NCBI GenBank assembly: GCA_004764695.1
Contig: SMSO01000007.1
Location: forward strand, 894,001-958,000
Source: Schizochytrium sp. TIO01
Taxonomy: Eukaryota; Sar; Bigyra; Thraustochytrida; Thraustochytriidae
Length of the DNA stretch: 64,000 nucleotides
Reading direction: 5' to 3'
Part shown: piece after piece, positions 1 through 10,421 of the stretch
Numbering within the stretch: position 1 is the first letter of the stretch
How the letters are laid out: each line of letters begins with the position of its first letter
The notes under the pieces: model-generated
The model's input: the letters and a program-made list of their open reading frames with translations, nothing else
What the model was told of the DNA's origin: nothing
Databases searched by the model: none
Position numbers and translations under genes: made by a program

Positions 1-1193
1 GGTGTTGACTTTTTGTCATGCTTTTTCTTCTGTCGCTGCTCTCCCGCCTCAGAAGACATTGCCGCTTCTTCGGCCTTACGCTTCTGTGAATTTCTCTTTT
101 GTTTCGCGGCAGCGTTCTTCTTTTCCTTCTCCTTTTCCGCATTCCGTTTATTTTTGGCACGTGCCTTTGTTGCGAGTACTCTCTGCAATCTCGAAGTCAG
201 CTTGATGGGTTGCATATCTGGAGAGAGCTTCTGACTCGGGATGGGAATGCCCTTTCCGAAGTTTGGTCCTGCCTTGATAATTTGTTTGTTCGTGTGGGAA
301 GAGCTCTTCGAAACTGTGGGTACAAGCCTCCAAGGGCGTTTTGTCCCGAGCTTGAAGTTTTGTAGTGGAAAGTGAGTCCATCGGATCACAAGAGGTTCAC
401 TAATGTCCCCAAGGTCCTCCTCGCTCACCTGAAGTTGCTCCAGCCAGCTGGTTCTCAGATCGACACCCTCCTTCTTTATACCTGCCTCCGGCATCTTTAT
501 CATCTTTCCGAGAAATTGCGCAAAGGTGTCGCAGTCAGGACCTGCTACGGCCCCTGCTTCTGCTTCGCGACAGAGGCCTGCCGCTGTTTTTGCCTTGACT
601 AATTCGCAGATACATTTGAGGTCATGGCCCTCGATGGTTTCAACGCCATACAGCTCACCCTCATCTTCGCCGTCTTCATCTTCGTCTTCGTTATCGCCAG
701 CGTTGTTCTCGTCAATCTCTTTTTCACCAGTCTCGCCTGAACTTTGAGCAGCACTTTCTTCTTTGTCCTTTTCAGACTCTGCCTGGGCTTCCTCAACTCC
801 AGATTTCCCTTCGTCCTTCATATCAGATGCCTTGGGTGACTTCTTCTTGTCGTCATCTGCTTTGTTATCTTCGGCAGGAGATTTAGAAGATTCATCATCC
901 TTGCTCTCGCTCTTCTTTTCGTCATCCTTGTCACCCTCAGCATCATCCATCTTAGAGTCCTCATCAGCTTTATTAGCTTCAGCGCTTTCGGGCTTTTCCA
1001 CCTTTTCCTTGTCAGAAGTGTCAGATTTGTCATTCTTCACAGCACTTTCTTCGCCTTTCTTCTCTTCATCATCATTGATCTTGCTGCTCTCTTCGGAGTC
1101 CACTTCCACCTTGACAGCGTCATTTTCGGTGTCCTTTTCAGGTCCTTTTTCAGAGACTTTTGGGGAGTCCTTTTCGAGGTCGTTATCACCCAT
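1..1193 (-). CDS. Acidic/basic low-complexity protein, 3' end cut by window
   Basis: An open frame runs from an ATG at 1193 down to the left edge without a stop, giving at least 397 residues. Roughly residues 1-190 are a highly charged D/E/K/S-rich stretch, ending in an almost pure acidic run. Residues about 190-330 are more globular, with a C-x-C near the start and several aromatic residues. The last visible 70 residues are K/R/A/E-rich and probably helical, with many possible nuclear localisation signals. Acidic head plus basic tail suggests a nuclear chromatin or nucleolar factor, but I recognise no domain and assign no function. The opposite strand in this stretch is Ser-rich low complexity and is a shadow. 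The coding call rests on the uninterrupted length and the change in composition along the chain. Confidence 0.75.
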   Translation of the reverse strand, partial: MGDNDLEKDSPKVSEKGPEKDTENDAVKVEVDSEESSKINDDEEKKGEESAVKNDKSDTSDKEKVEKPESAEANKADEDSKMDDAEGDKDDEKKSESKDDESSKSPAEDNKADDDKKKSPKASDMKDEGKSGVEEAQAESEKDKEESAAQSSGETGEKEIDENNAGDNEDEDEDGEDEGELYGVETIEGHDLKCICELVKAKTAAGLCREAEAGAVAGPDCDTFAQFLGKMIKMPEAGIKKEGVDLRTSWLEQLQVSEEDLGDISEPLVIRWTHFPLQNFKLGTKRPWRLVPTVSKSSSHTNKQIIKAGPNFGKGIPIPSQKLSPDMQPIKLTSRLQRVLATKARAKNKRNAEKEKEKKNAAAKQKRNSQKRKAEEAAMSSEAGEQRQKKKHDKKST

Positions 1194-2639
1194 TTTGACG
1201 TGCTGAATTTGCGTTGCGCAAATGTCTTTTAAACCGATTTTTGGTTCAAATAGGCCGTTTTCCGTCGGGTTTTCGACGCCGCCTCTGCACTTTCGCGCGC
1301 CTCTTGCAGGTCACGGAGTGATTCTTTGAGCAGGATTTCGCTCTACGGAGATTATTTAGAGTACCCTCAGGCCCCGGTCCTTTGTGTGACTCCTGGGTAG
1401 GCGTAGAAGAACAGAGTGTTCACCGTTAGGGCAGATGCAGTCCAGATGGCCTTCGACCTCGCGCTGATTTCGCGCGGAATGAGCTGGGCGAACGGCCCCA
1501 GCAGCCAGACACTCCCGCTCGAGGGCTCTATCCCAGCCTGCACCTCTGCTGCGGCACCAAGCGCCGCACAGATGCGCAGTCCGCTGCACAGGATGGTGCT
1601 GATGCGCGATTAGATCGCGATCTCCGTCGCAGCGACTATCTTCGCAGAGACAATAGGATACCTTCTATTCAATAATATTCTTTGATATAAAGGATATCCT
1701 CTTCTAATAAACAATATAAGCGACACAGTCGATCTTGAAGCTAAACGCCGCGGAAGAGCAACATCAGAGCTTGCAGCGAGAGCCCAGAGGAAAGGGATAT
1801 GATTCAGAAGATGTAAATAAGGGAGAAATTAATATCAGCTCTCTATGGTTGAAATTCCAGGGGTGAATGGCATAGCAACGGCGAAGATGGTGGACGACTT
1901 GGCAAATTTGGCGGTTAATGAATTGATGGAAGATAGAAGTATTAGGTAGGTAGAACGGTAAGAATGATAGGAGTAGTCATAAAGGAGCCTTGTACAAACT
2001 TGTTTGTTTTCTTTCTTTGGGATGCGCCGCTGCATCTGCTCCAAGTCTATGGATCCGCTCAGGCATTCTTGATATAAAAATGCTCTCAGGAAAGCTTGAC
2101 GATATGGTATCTAGCAGCGTTAATAGTATGAATGAAGTAAAGCAAACTTTTCAGAACATGTTTTTTCTTCTTTTCAACTCAGTTGGGAATCTAATTTACG
2201 GAGGTGCGAAATGTTCGATAAAAATTGTAGATGAGGGATTATTATTCCTCGTTACTGGTGAGAAATCAAGTGATTGTCGATGAGGTGACGCCAGAATGAA
2301 TACCTTCTGATGACGTGCATCTCTGGTGCGCGCGTCAATAGGACAGGATTTTGGAGGAATAGGTCTTAGCGGTGGTAACATGTAGTAGACAGTCCAGGTG
2401 GCAAGATATATAACATTAGTGCCTTTGAAGTACCCCCTTCCTTTTAAAATAATATATGGCGTTTGTAAGATGCGCAGGGGAGATGGATGTGATAGCGATT
2501 GAACAAGCATGATGACATGTATGAGGTAATATACAGTTTTATCTTAAGGTAGCTAATTTAAACAGGGATTGAAAACGCAAGCTTTGAGTAAATAATGAGT
2601 TCAGCGAGCAAGAATGCTAGTGAAATCTCATCGCTTAGC
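1194..2639. other. Intergenic region, no supported gene
   Basis: The region lies between two minus-strand genes. A GC-rich part (1250-1620) is followed by an AT-rich part. A short plus-strand frame (ATG near 1845, 33 codons) ends at a GTAGGT sequence. Another open frame follows from about 1972 to 2283 with a hydrophobic, signal-like start but no ATG there. Joining them would need a 25-base intron, so I do not call a gene. A TAGGTAGGTA motif sits at 1943-1952. Confidence 0.5.
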
Positions 2640-5600
2640 TCAGGTATCGTGGAAGGTTTGCATTTCAATATCCTGCTGGAACGTCTGGTGTCGAGACTGG
2701 TTCCGCGTACGACGCACTTCAAGAAGCTCTTGCTTTTTGCGAACTAATCCAGGCAAAACAAAAAAGTCATAAACCCAACCGAATCCAAGACAGCCGAGAG
2801 TAAAGGCATACAGGGTACCAATCATGTAATCCCCTAGGTAGAACCGATGCAGACCAATGACACCACCAGGGAGCCATAAAATATAGGCATCAATCAATGA
2901 GTAGTTGTCATCATCAGATGGTGCATCGCCACGAACCAAGGAGTCATGGTAAAGATCTGGAAGACGCCAAGCATCAATGATCCAACCCATACACAGGCCT
3001 CCAAACGTACAAAGATAATAAAAGCCCCACTTTATTTGTCCCATGGCAAAGCGGTGAGCACCCCAGTAACCAAGAACGCCCCAAAGGATGTAGGTCTCAT
3101 GCAGTGAGCAACTCACAGTCTCACCCCTATTCATGCGATCAACGAGGGCGGGAAGTCTGAGTATATCAAAGAACCAACCTACACCAAGCAAACCCAAGGT
3201 GCAGGCATAAACGATACCCCACGTAGTACGACCCAAATAAAAGTGATGCGCGCCGAAGAGACCAAGGAAAAGGCAATACATATAGGCAACTTCAACGGAG
3301 TATGTCTCCAAACTAGGACGCAATTCTTCATCTTCAACAATAATGGGCTGCATAGGCTCGCTGGCACTTGCAAACCGGGCAGAAGTCCGAAGTTCTGTCT
3401 GATAGTCCATCCCAACAGAAGAAGGCTCAGTATGACGAACATTTTGGCGCGACCGATTAGATGCCTGAGATACTAACATTGGGTACCCAGAATCTGAGGT
3501 AGCTTCACGGTCAGATTCCAGCTCGGGGGTTTTGGACAGTACGCGTGGAGACGCCTGGGCATCACTTGACTCGTGCTCATCTCGAAGGCGACTCCGGGCT
3601 ATGGCACTAGTAGCTCCAGTAGCTCCCACAGCTGGCGCGCTTGCTGTGACCTCTGCAACACCTGTAGCATCCACAGCTTTATCAGATGTCAAGTTTTGAG
3701 CGCCGGCTGAAACAGGGGCAGATGATGCAAGTAGGGCATCCCGTGACTGTTGAGTTTCACTCTCTGGCTCTGGGTTGGAATCATGATCATAATCTTTCTC
3801 CTCCTCAGAGCTAGAGGAAAGCTTGTTGACATCGTTGTCTTTTCCGTTGGCATTTGCACTACCAGTAACACCTGGGTCAGAAGGTTCAGGCAAAATTCTG
3901 TTTTGCCCCTTCGAAGATGATCCGGTATGACCTGTACTAGTAGGATCTTCATGGGAGGGCTCTGAAAGCTTATTGGGGGTACCCGCGTGTTCATGAAGCT
4001 CTGGAATTGACTTCATAGGGGCAGCTCGTCCAAGACCAAAGTCTTGGCGTCGTTTCTTCGTACTTTGAGGAGCATCGTATATTTCGTCGGAATTAGCGTC
4101 AATAGAGGACTTCTGAGCAGGACGTTTCATAGCATCAGATGGCGAGCCTGTGGCGCTTCCAGATGCAACTGATTGCTTGCCAGCAGATGATGCATCAAGT
4201 TCGCGAGCGAGGGTCCGAGTACTTGCAATATGAAAAAAGTGGGAGACACAATTAGTGATGATGCGCATAGATCCGTCAGGAAGTTGCTCTGCACAAATAA
4301 CTTCAAAACAATATTTTGGGGCAAGGTCTGGTTTGTCCTTGGGTCTCCGCTTCTTTGACAATGTTACGCTAAGCTTCCAGCAAGTAGCCTTAAAGGTGAG
4401 AAGCATGCCGCCAGTTGGAATGGGCGAGGTACGGCCCCGGAGGCAATGCTTTACTAACGCTTGAAATTCATTGGCGGAAAGCACCATACCAGGCCGCAAG
4501 GTCGTGACCTCACCCTCTGATGTAGCAAGGTCAATCCTTGATAATGCTGTGAGGCGGCGAGGTTCAATCTCGAAGCCATTGAGTACAGCCTCTACAGAGC
4601 TACTACACGTTCCACCTCCGCTGATATTGTGACGTTGCCCATTGATCCGCATTGTATGATAGTCGCCAAATTCAGGGCACACAGGGAAACATTGCAAGTT
4701 TTTGCGATCATTGCGCCAATACTTGGCATGGAAGCTAGTGTTGAAAGTGATCTTAGCACTCGAATTACTTCCTTCCATAGGAGTAGGTTGATCAGGCATT
4801 CCTGGTGACTGATCAGACTCTTGAGACGAAGTTGTTGATGCAGCCGAACTTCGATTTGACACTGTACTTGTGCTTGCAGCACGAAGTGTTGCCTGCGGCA
4901 GTGGAGGAGGTTGGTTTAATGTTCCAGCATATTCCTGTCGCGGAGGGAAGACGGGGTCTGTAAACATACGGTGAATGTCTTGTAGATCCTCTTCTGGATC
5001 AAAGCCTCCATCTAAATGTGGATGCTTGATTGTAGGCTCGAGTTTGATATGGTTATCAAAAGGCTCTTCTGATGCAAAAAGTGCAGGTATTTGGTTTGAA
5101 GAATATGATGACTCTAATAGTGAAGCATGATTATGATCATACCCGTCACTGGTATATTGTTTGTGAGCCGAACCTCCATTATCTACTACACCCAGAGGAT
5201 CTGATGAATGCAGCGGAATATCGAAACCGTTGTTAACAGACGCCCTGCCCATGTCGAAGTCGTTGTGAGGGCCACTGCTGCTACTACTGCTACTGCTCCC
5301 CGGTAAGTTTGACTCGTGTGACCCATTTTGGAAAGTACCATGATGATCAAAATCTGCGTATTTCTGCTGTGAGTGCTGCGGTCGTGTGCCATAGGTGTTC
5401 GTCATCATTGCACCGTTTGAGTTATAAGGTGAAGGGTCGAAGCCTGAATGAGAGGGGGCGTGTTGTGAGTTTTCGTGAGATACCTGTGGACCAAACCAGT
5501 CGTTAATTTGTTGCCCGCTGGCAAATTCATCATCAAGTAGATCAATGATATCATTGAGCTCATCCTCAACCAGGTCATTCGGGGCAGACTTTGGAAAGCT

Positions 5601-5966
5601 ATGGGATGGGTGGTGGTTTGTAGATTGGTCCATGGGCAAGACGAAATCGCCGTATTCGAGTCCTACAGATGAAAGCTGAGAGGTCGCCAATGGATCGTGA
5701 TCAGGTCGATACGAGTTAGGGATTGATACGTCTCGGTTATATAGTGGATCGAGATCTGATCCGTATTGCTGCTGTTGAAGATACTGAAATTGCTGATGCT
5801 CGCTGTGTTGATGGTGTTGCTGTTCTTGGTGGTGGTCTTCAGTTCCGGATGCAGGAGAAGTTAAATAGTCACTCCCATCGCCAGATTCAGAGACTGTGTA
5901 AGGTGAGAACGGTGCGTCGAGGGGGGAGAAGTAGGCGTCAATTGATGAGTTTTCCGGTGGCAGCAT
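2640..5966 (-). CDS. Transcription-factor-like protein fused to three TM2 domains
   Basis: This single exon encodes 1108 residues, with a true ATG at 5966. Residues 1-400 are disordered and rich in Q, H, S, N and D, with a Ser run and a SUMO-consensus motif I-K-L-E near residue 307. Residues about 405-592 form a folded domain with a K-N-L-Q-C-F-P-V-C core near 422-430, a basic K-K-R-R patch near 540, and beta-strand-like sequence ending at about 592. A matching domain occurs in the protein at 36972-40445. Residues 600-885 are again disordered, with a second K-K-R-R motif. Residues about 886-1075 hold three consecutive TM2 domains. Each has two predicted transmembrane helices joined by a short turn, with G-x-x-G-x-H-R/H-F-Y/A-x-G signatures. 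TM2 proteins are normally small membrane proteins, so joining three of them to a long soluble regulatory-looking region is unusual. A membrane-held regulator released by proteolysis is a reasonable inference. No cleavage site is recognisable. The TM2 call is firm and the DNA-binding role is not. Confidence 0.9.
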   Translation of the reverse strand: MLPPENSSIDAYFSPLDAPFSPYTVSESGDGSDYLTSPASGTEDHHQEQQHHQHSEHQQFQYLQQQQYGSDLDPLYNRDVSIPNSYRPDHDPLATSQLSSVGLEYGDFVLPMDQSTNHHPSHSFPKSAPNDLVEDELNDIIDLLDDEFASGQQINDWFGPQVSHENSQHAPSHSGFDPSPYNSNGAMMTNTYGTRPQHSQQKYADFDHHGTFQNGSHESNLPGSSSSSSSSGPHNDFDMGRASVNNGFDIPLHSSDPLGVVDNGGSAHKQYTSDGYDHNHASLLESSYSSNQIPALFASEEPFDNHIKLEPTIKHPHLDGGFDPEEDLQDIHRMFTDPVFPPRQEYAGTLNQPPPLPQATLRAASTSTVSNRSSAASTTSSQESDQSPGMPDQPTPMEGSNSSAKITFNTSFHAKYWRNDRKNLQCFPVCPEFGDYHTMRINGQRHNISGGGTCSSSVEAVLNGFEIEPRRLTALSRIDLATSEGEVTTLRPGMVLSANEFQALVKHCLRGRTSPIPTGGMLLTFKATCWKLSVTLSKKRRPKDKPDLAPKYCFEVICAEQLPDGSMRIITNCVSHFFHIASTRTLARELDASSAGKQSVASGSATGSPSDAMKRPAQKSSIDANSDEIYDAPQSTKKRRQDFGLGRAAPMKSIPELHEHAGTPNKLSEPSHEDPTSTGHTGSSSKGQNRILPEPSDPGVTGSANANGKDNDVNKLSSSSEEEKDYDHDSNPEPESETQQSRDALLASSAPVSAGAQNLTSDKAVDATGVAEVTASAPAVGATGATSAIARSRLRDEHESSDAQASPRVLSKTPELESDREATSDSGYPMLVSQASNRSRQNVRHTEPSSVGMDYQTELRTSARFASASEPMQPIIVEDEELRPSLETYSVEVAYMYCLFLGLFGAHHFYLGRTTWGIVYACTLGLLGVGWFFDILRLPALVDRMNRGETVSCSLHETYILWGVLGYWGAHRFAMGQIKWGFYYLCTFGGLCMGWIIDAWRLPDLYHDSLVRGDAPSDDDNYSLIDAYILWLPGGVIGLHRFYLGDYMIGTLYAFTLGCLGFGWVYDFFVLPGLVRKKQELLEVRRTRNQSRHQTFQQDIEMQTFHDT

Positions 5967-6742
5967 ACTCTTTCACAGTGCTAGCCGCCCGTTCCGAAAT
6001 TATGTCAAGCCTAGATTTCACTTCCAAACAATAACGCCAGCAACGGGAAATTAAAACACAATAATATGAACAGCAAGAACCACCTGGTCTCTCCACAAGC
6101 TATGGAAACCTGCAATGGGCTTTTTCAGCTGCCTCCGGCAGCCCCTTCAGGCCCCGCCCCAGGACAGCCAAGTCGTGTTCAATAGCCTGCTTTGGTTTTG
6201 GCTTTCGCTGCAGTCACTTTGAACTTGGGAGGCTGGCTACTTGATACCACCTCAATTGGCACTCGAGTAAAACTCTGCAACCGCTTCGACGCAGCGGAGC
6301 TTTACGCAGCAGACCCCAGGTCACAATTTGTCTGTAGCAGCGGAACTCCTTCGCTTCGCCCTTTTTCTTCACCCCTTCGTTCCCCGCCACCTCTGCGCTT
6401 CCTCGAGGTCGCTTTCGTTCACGGAGTCCACTTCGGGCACCCTAATGAGAGAATAATTAGTCTGGTCACCGGATCGGATCTGTCTGCGTCAAAATCGGCC
6501 TCAGAGCGTTCTTGCGATCCTCCCCGAGGGAGCGTCTGTCGCTTCGCGGCCCTCCAGGTCTGCTCTCGTTTCGCCCACGAGGTCCTCTGGGCTTCTGCTA
6601 CGAATCCCGAGCCGGGGTCTGCCTGCACCCCAAGCAGCCAAGTCCGTGCGACACAACTCCAATTTTCTTTCTTTCGTCCTTTCTCACAGTAGTACGTCGT
6701 ACGTATCTCTCTTAGATCATGTGCTACTAAAAGGAAGTGTCT

Positions 6743-6834
6743 ACATACATACATACATACATACATTCATACATTCATACATTCATACATACATACATTC
6801 ATACATTCATACATTCATACATTCATACATCCAT
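6743..6834. repeat. ACATACATTC-type microsatellite
   Basis: Tandem CATA units grade into CATACATT units for about 90 bases. The same CATA unit makes the long array at 30378-30630. Confidence 0.95.
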
Positions 6835-7154
6835 AGATAGTACATCAATCGTGAGCGAGTGCCATACTATGACTATCTACTACTCACTAGCATAGTCTCT
6901 CTCTCTTTCTTCCTCTCTGTTTTCAGTTCCAATTTGGTATTTTTTCTTTTAAAGTTACTGGGTTATTTATTACTCTACTCACTCGAGTCTGCCGCTGGCT
7001 TCTGAGCCTGCGGCCTTCCTTTTCCTTCCGCCTGAGCCTGCGAGCGCCTTCGGGCTCCAGACCACCTCCCGCGCCACCCTCGAGCGGCCTCCGAGTCCCG
7101 CCTCGAGCCCTGCTTCGACTTGCAATTGGTTTGGATTCAATCCTAATTATTCGT

Positions 7155-7440
7155 CTAATTGTAATTGTAATTGTAATTCTAATTCTAATTCTAATTCTAA
7201 TTCTAATTCTAATTCTAATTCTAATTCTAATTCTAATTCTAATTCTAATTCTAATTCTAATTCTAATTCTAATTCTAATTCTAATTCTAATTCTAATTCT
7301 AATTCTAATTCTAATTCTAATTCTAATTCTAATTCTAATTCTAATTCTAATTCTAATTCTAATTCTAATTCTAATTCTAACTCTAATTCTAATTCTAATT
7401 CTAATTCTAATTCCAACTCAGACTCAAACTCAAATTCAAA
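7155..7440. repeat. CTAATT hexamer array
   Basis: The array starts as GTAATT units, becomes a nearly perfect run of about 40 CTAATT units, and decays from 7413 into ACTCAA/ATTCAA units. Because the unit is six bases, frames stay open on both strands (Ile-Leu or Glu-Leu repeats). I treat those frames as artefacts. Confidence 0.95.
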
Positions 7441-7442
7441 TA

Positions 7443-8570
7443 CTAAATGAGCTTCCACTGTGCTGGACTCGAGTTGATGAACCTCTGTTGATAGCCCATC
7501 TCGTCACTCAAAGAGTCAAGCTCGTATGGGTACCAATTACTGATACTTATTTGAGGTAATAAGACTATGGAATTAGTATCAGGGGACTCCTCCAAGTAAT
7601 TTAGTGCAAAGCTTTGACACGATAAAGAAGCATCTTTAAGACTCTCTTCAGAATTGGACCATCCATAAAGACGTGGATCCTATGCACCCGTAGCAATACC
7701 ATATCTCATGTGAAAAATTCGAGTCGTAGCGAGATCGAAAGGAATCTGCTGCAAGGTCATGTTGTATAGGCAGTGCAAGCGATTCTTCGCCAGCGCAAAC
7801 AAAACCACTCCAAATTGAGCATTTGATACAACAAATGTGTTATTAGCGTAAATAACTCGCCTTAAATTGGGATATAATGTAGTTATATTTGTACCCACTT
7901 AGACTGTGATAGCTTGCCCATCAGTAACAATTATACATTCCCTTGTGATTTCTTCATCGCTACCGACATTAATCAATGTGCAAGTCTGGATATCAGAAGA
8001 AATGTTCACGCTCACGCCAAGGGGTTCGTAGCAAAGACCAAACGTGCCATTACTGTCCAATTGAATGACAATATTACCGGATGCGAGATAAGGGTCTTTG
8101 CCACTTGTATAACTAGAGCCTGGAATCGCCTCTATCACTGGCCATGCATGCGGTTGGCGCAGAAGTTGGCCCTAATGAAGTAGGAGCCCCAGCAAAGTGG
8201 GATATGGTGTCAGGCTTAGAGTTTATGCATTTGTAGATCGAGGATTGTTGCTCTCTGCCGTTGGGCTAGAAGTAACCACCTCGATGATATTTGCATAGTC
8301 ATCAAAACTACTTGAGGTGGAACTCAACGCTGTTGATGAAGAGCTAGACAATGAATCGCATGCAATTTTTTCACTTGTAAACTTCATATCTACTGATGTA
8401 CTCTGGTTGAGTGGAATACTTACTCCCGTCTCCTGAACAGAAATGTAAATCGCGACTAATACAAGACTAACCATCAGGAGCGGATTGATTAGAACAAACC
8501 ATAATCGGAGAGCACTTATGAGAAAATAACTAGATGTGGAATTACTCTTTTTATGCATGTTTACAGACAT
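7443..8570 (-). pseudogene. Broken N-glycosylated membrane/secreted protein gene
   Basis: From an ATG at 8570 the frame encodes a basic start, then one long hydrophobic segment (about residues 18-42, a signal anchor), then a Ser/Thr-rich stalk. A TAA stops it at 8223. The same frame then recovers and continues with several N-x-S/T sites and scattered Cys. It is interrupted by a stop near 8170, a TAA at 7899-7901 and a TAG at 7680-7682, and ends at a TAG at 7443. Between 8140 and 8222 a Pro/Thr-rich stretch reads better in a neighbouring frame, which suggests an indel. Coding-like sequence on both sides of each stop argues for a decayed gene. Unrecognised short introns are the alternative. The family is not identified. 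The product would have been an extracellular or type II membrane protein. Confidence 0.5.
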
Positions 8571-8635
8571 GCTTCAATCTATCCAACATTTCTGTTCAAT
8601 TTTCATAGGTATGTTTGTTATATAGCTTCACATGT

Positions 8636-10246
8636 TCACTCCATCTGTGAGATTTGTGAATATTCAACCCTGGAAATAATAATGTCTACAAAGTGCCATC
8701 GAAATATAGATAAAGTAATAAGAAGTGTTGTTAAAATAGCATTCATGAGAAATGTACCACTGAGCATACTTCTTTCTACCATTTTATTGACGCGGGTGGT
8801 ATTCTCTTGCTTGTTTGTACTATAATACGGAGACTCTACTGCGCTTGTTGATAAGGACGTACTTGATGCGTCATTTACTGGTTTTGCACTCCCATAAAGT
8901 ACTTTAGCTATGTAACTTGCAGCGTGATTATTCGCTTCTTGAAAACGAAGCGCAAATGCGTCGTGGATATCAGGATATCATAGTGTGTGACTCAGCCTAA
9001 CACAGCGCGATAAACGAATGCTGCAGACACATACACAGTATAGGAATCACATACTTGAGCACATTCATCCAGGGATATACTACTTAAAATCTCGACTAAA
9101 TTTTCACTTGAGTTTGTCATGTTTATGATTGGTTCCTGGAGGCCTGAAAAATATTCATCCTTTGTATTATATTCAACAGTGGGTGGATATGTTGGAAACC
9201 TACCGTAGCAAAGATGTGGTTCCATGAGCTAGATAATACATAAGGTTATTCGTATTCGTTGTGTCCAATGAAGCAGGGGAAAACGTTCCGCATAAGTACT
9301 GCTTTCCTCAAATGTTATCGTCTCGCCTATGGAGCAACTCACCAGGTTGCATGTGTACAACACATCAGCACAACTGTTTCTATGTGTAAGGACCTGCATT
9401 TGGAGTCCTCGAGGGCTAATCACTGTTCAACACATGCTTCATATGCCTTCGCGCCAGTTACACGGGCTGCTACTTGAGTGGTATAACCACTATCGCATGT
9501 GTAATATGTAGCAGAGGGAATAACATTCGACTTAAGTGCATCTGTATCAACAAGTCCATACTGACATGTTTCAGTCCAGTTAGAATAATCCAGTGTGATG
9601 TTTACATCAAATATACAGACTAAAACATTACCATATGTAGCATTGACTTCAGACACCTGATCTGATGACGAGCAGCTCCACGAATTGGTTTTCACTGGTG
9701 TGCCAGATGTTTTCAAAATGAGAGTAATTAGAATAATGAAGTAGCAAATGTGTTTAAATATTACTAGGGAGTAAAATTCTTCTCTTATCACCCTCGATGA
9801 GAAATTCTGCCATATGGTATGATAGAACGCTGTGCAATAGGCCGCTTAATTTACTTACAACACACACGAAAAGGTTAGCAATGTTAAAAGTAGCTTGGCC
9901 TTGCACAGCGTATGTGTAATCTAATGCATGCATTACTTTAACTAATCTGTGTCATAACGATATTCAATCGTGAATAGATCATAGGATACATTTCAATCAG
10001 TGTGGCAGCCTTAAAGCTGTGGAAGACAATGCAGCTTGTAAGAACTGATGAATATCCTACCGCTTCACAATCTTGTACCATGACACATATGTTTAAACAA
10101 TCTGATTATTTGGTAACACCTTCAATATAGATTGCAATACCAGTGTCCATTGGCAGTGTGCTGGGATATGTGCTTACATTATAGAATGCTTCAGAATTTT
10201 TAATGAAGAGTAAACACGAAAGTAGGACTTTACGATGGAACCTCAT
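8636..10246 (-). pseudogene. Broken secreted PAN/Apple-like protein gene with C-terminal membrane segment
   Basis: An ATG at 10246 opens a signal-peptide-like start of about 22 residues. A TAA at 10106 is followed in the same frame by D-C-L-N-I-C and Q-D-C-E-A-V-G-Y, the Cys pattern of a PAN/Apple domain. Further PAN-like pieces occur near 9440 (A-C-V-E-Q, then a TGA where a Cys is expected, then D-S-K-C-R) and near 9060 (D-E-C-A-Q-V-C-D). A last open stretch (about 8960-8636) ends in one hydrophobic helix and a short tail, as in a type I membrane protein. The pieces lie in different frames and are separated by stops. Some junctions have plausible splice sites: GTAAGT at about 9859, and GTAGGT to TTTTTCAG at about 9201-9142. 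The region may therefore be intron-bearing, decayed, or both. PAN domains mediate protein or carbohydrate binding outside the cell. Confidence 0.45.
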
Positions 10247-10421
10247 GATATAAACTTACTGTGTGCGGTACAGAGATATTTTTTTATTTTTTTTTCAATG
10301 TAAATATACACCTACATGCCTACGGATAAATATATATATATATATTTTGGTAAATTTTTTTTAAAGCAATAAGAACGGAAACACACGTTGATGCGTCACT
10401 TCATCGTGGCAAGTTAGCTAT

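Larger units (their letters stand above)
5967..7442. other. Intergenic, GC-rich patch and microsatellites
   Basis: This is the upstream region of the TM2 fusion gene. A GC-rich stretch (6100-6680) gives overlapping open frames on both strands with no recognisable protein. It is followed by CATA-type repeats and a long TAATTC hexamer array. I see no supported gene. Confidence 0.5.

Noticed and set aside
763-1206. Ser/Phe-rich plus-strand frame of 147 codons
   Set aside because: It is antisense to the acidic repeat of the minus-strand gene at 1-1193, whose frame is longer and runs through the window edge.
1972-2283. Plus-strand frame with a signal-peptide-like start
   Set aside because: There is no ATG before the hydrophobic stretch (only TTG), and joining it to the upstream ATG frame would need a 25-base intron.
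7131-7559. Ile-Leu and Glu-Leu repeat frames on opposite strands
   Set aside because: They are by-products of the six-base CTAATT array.
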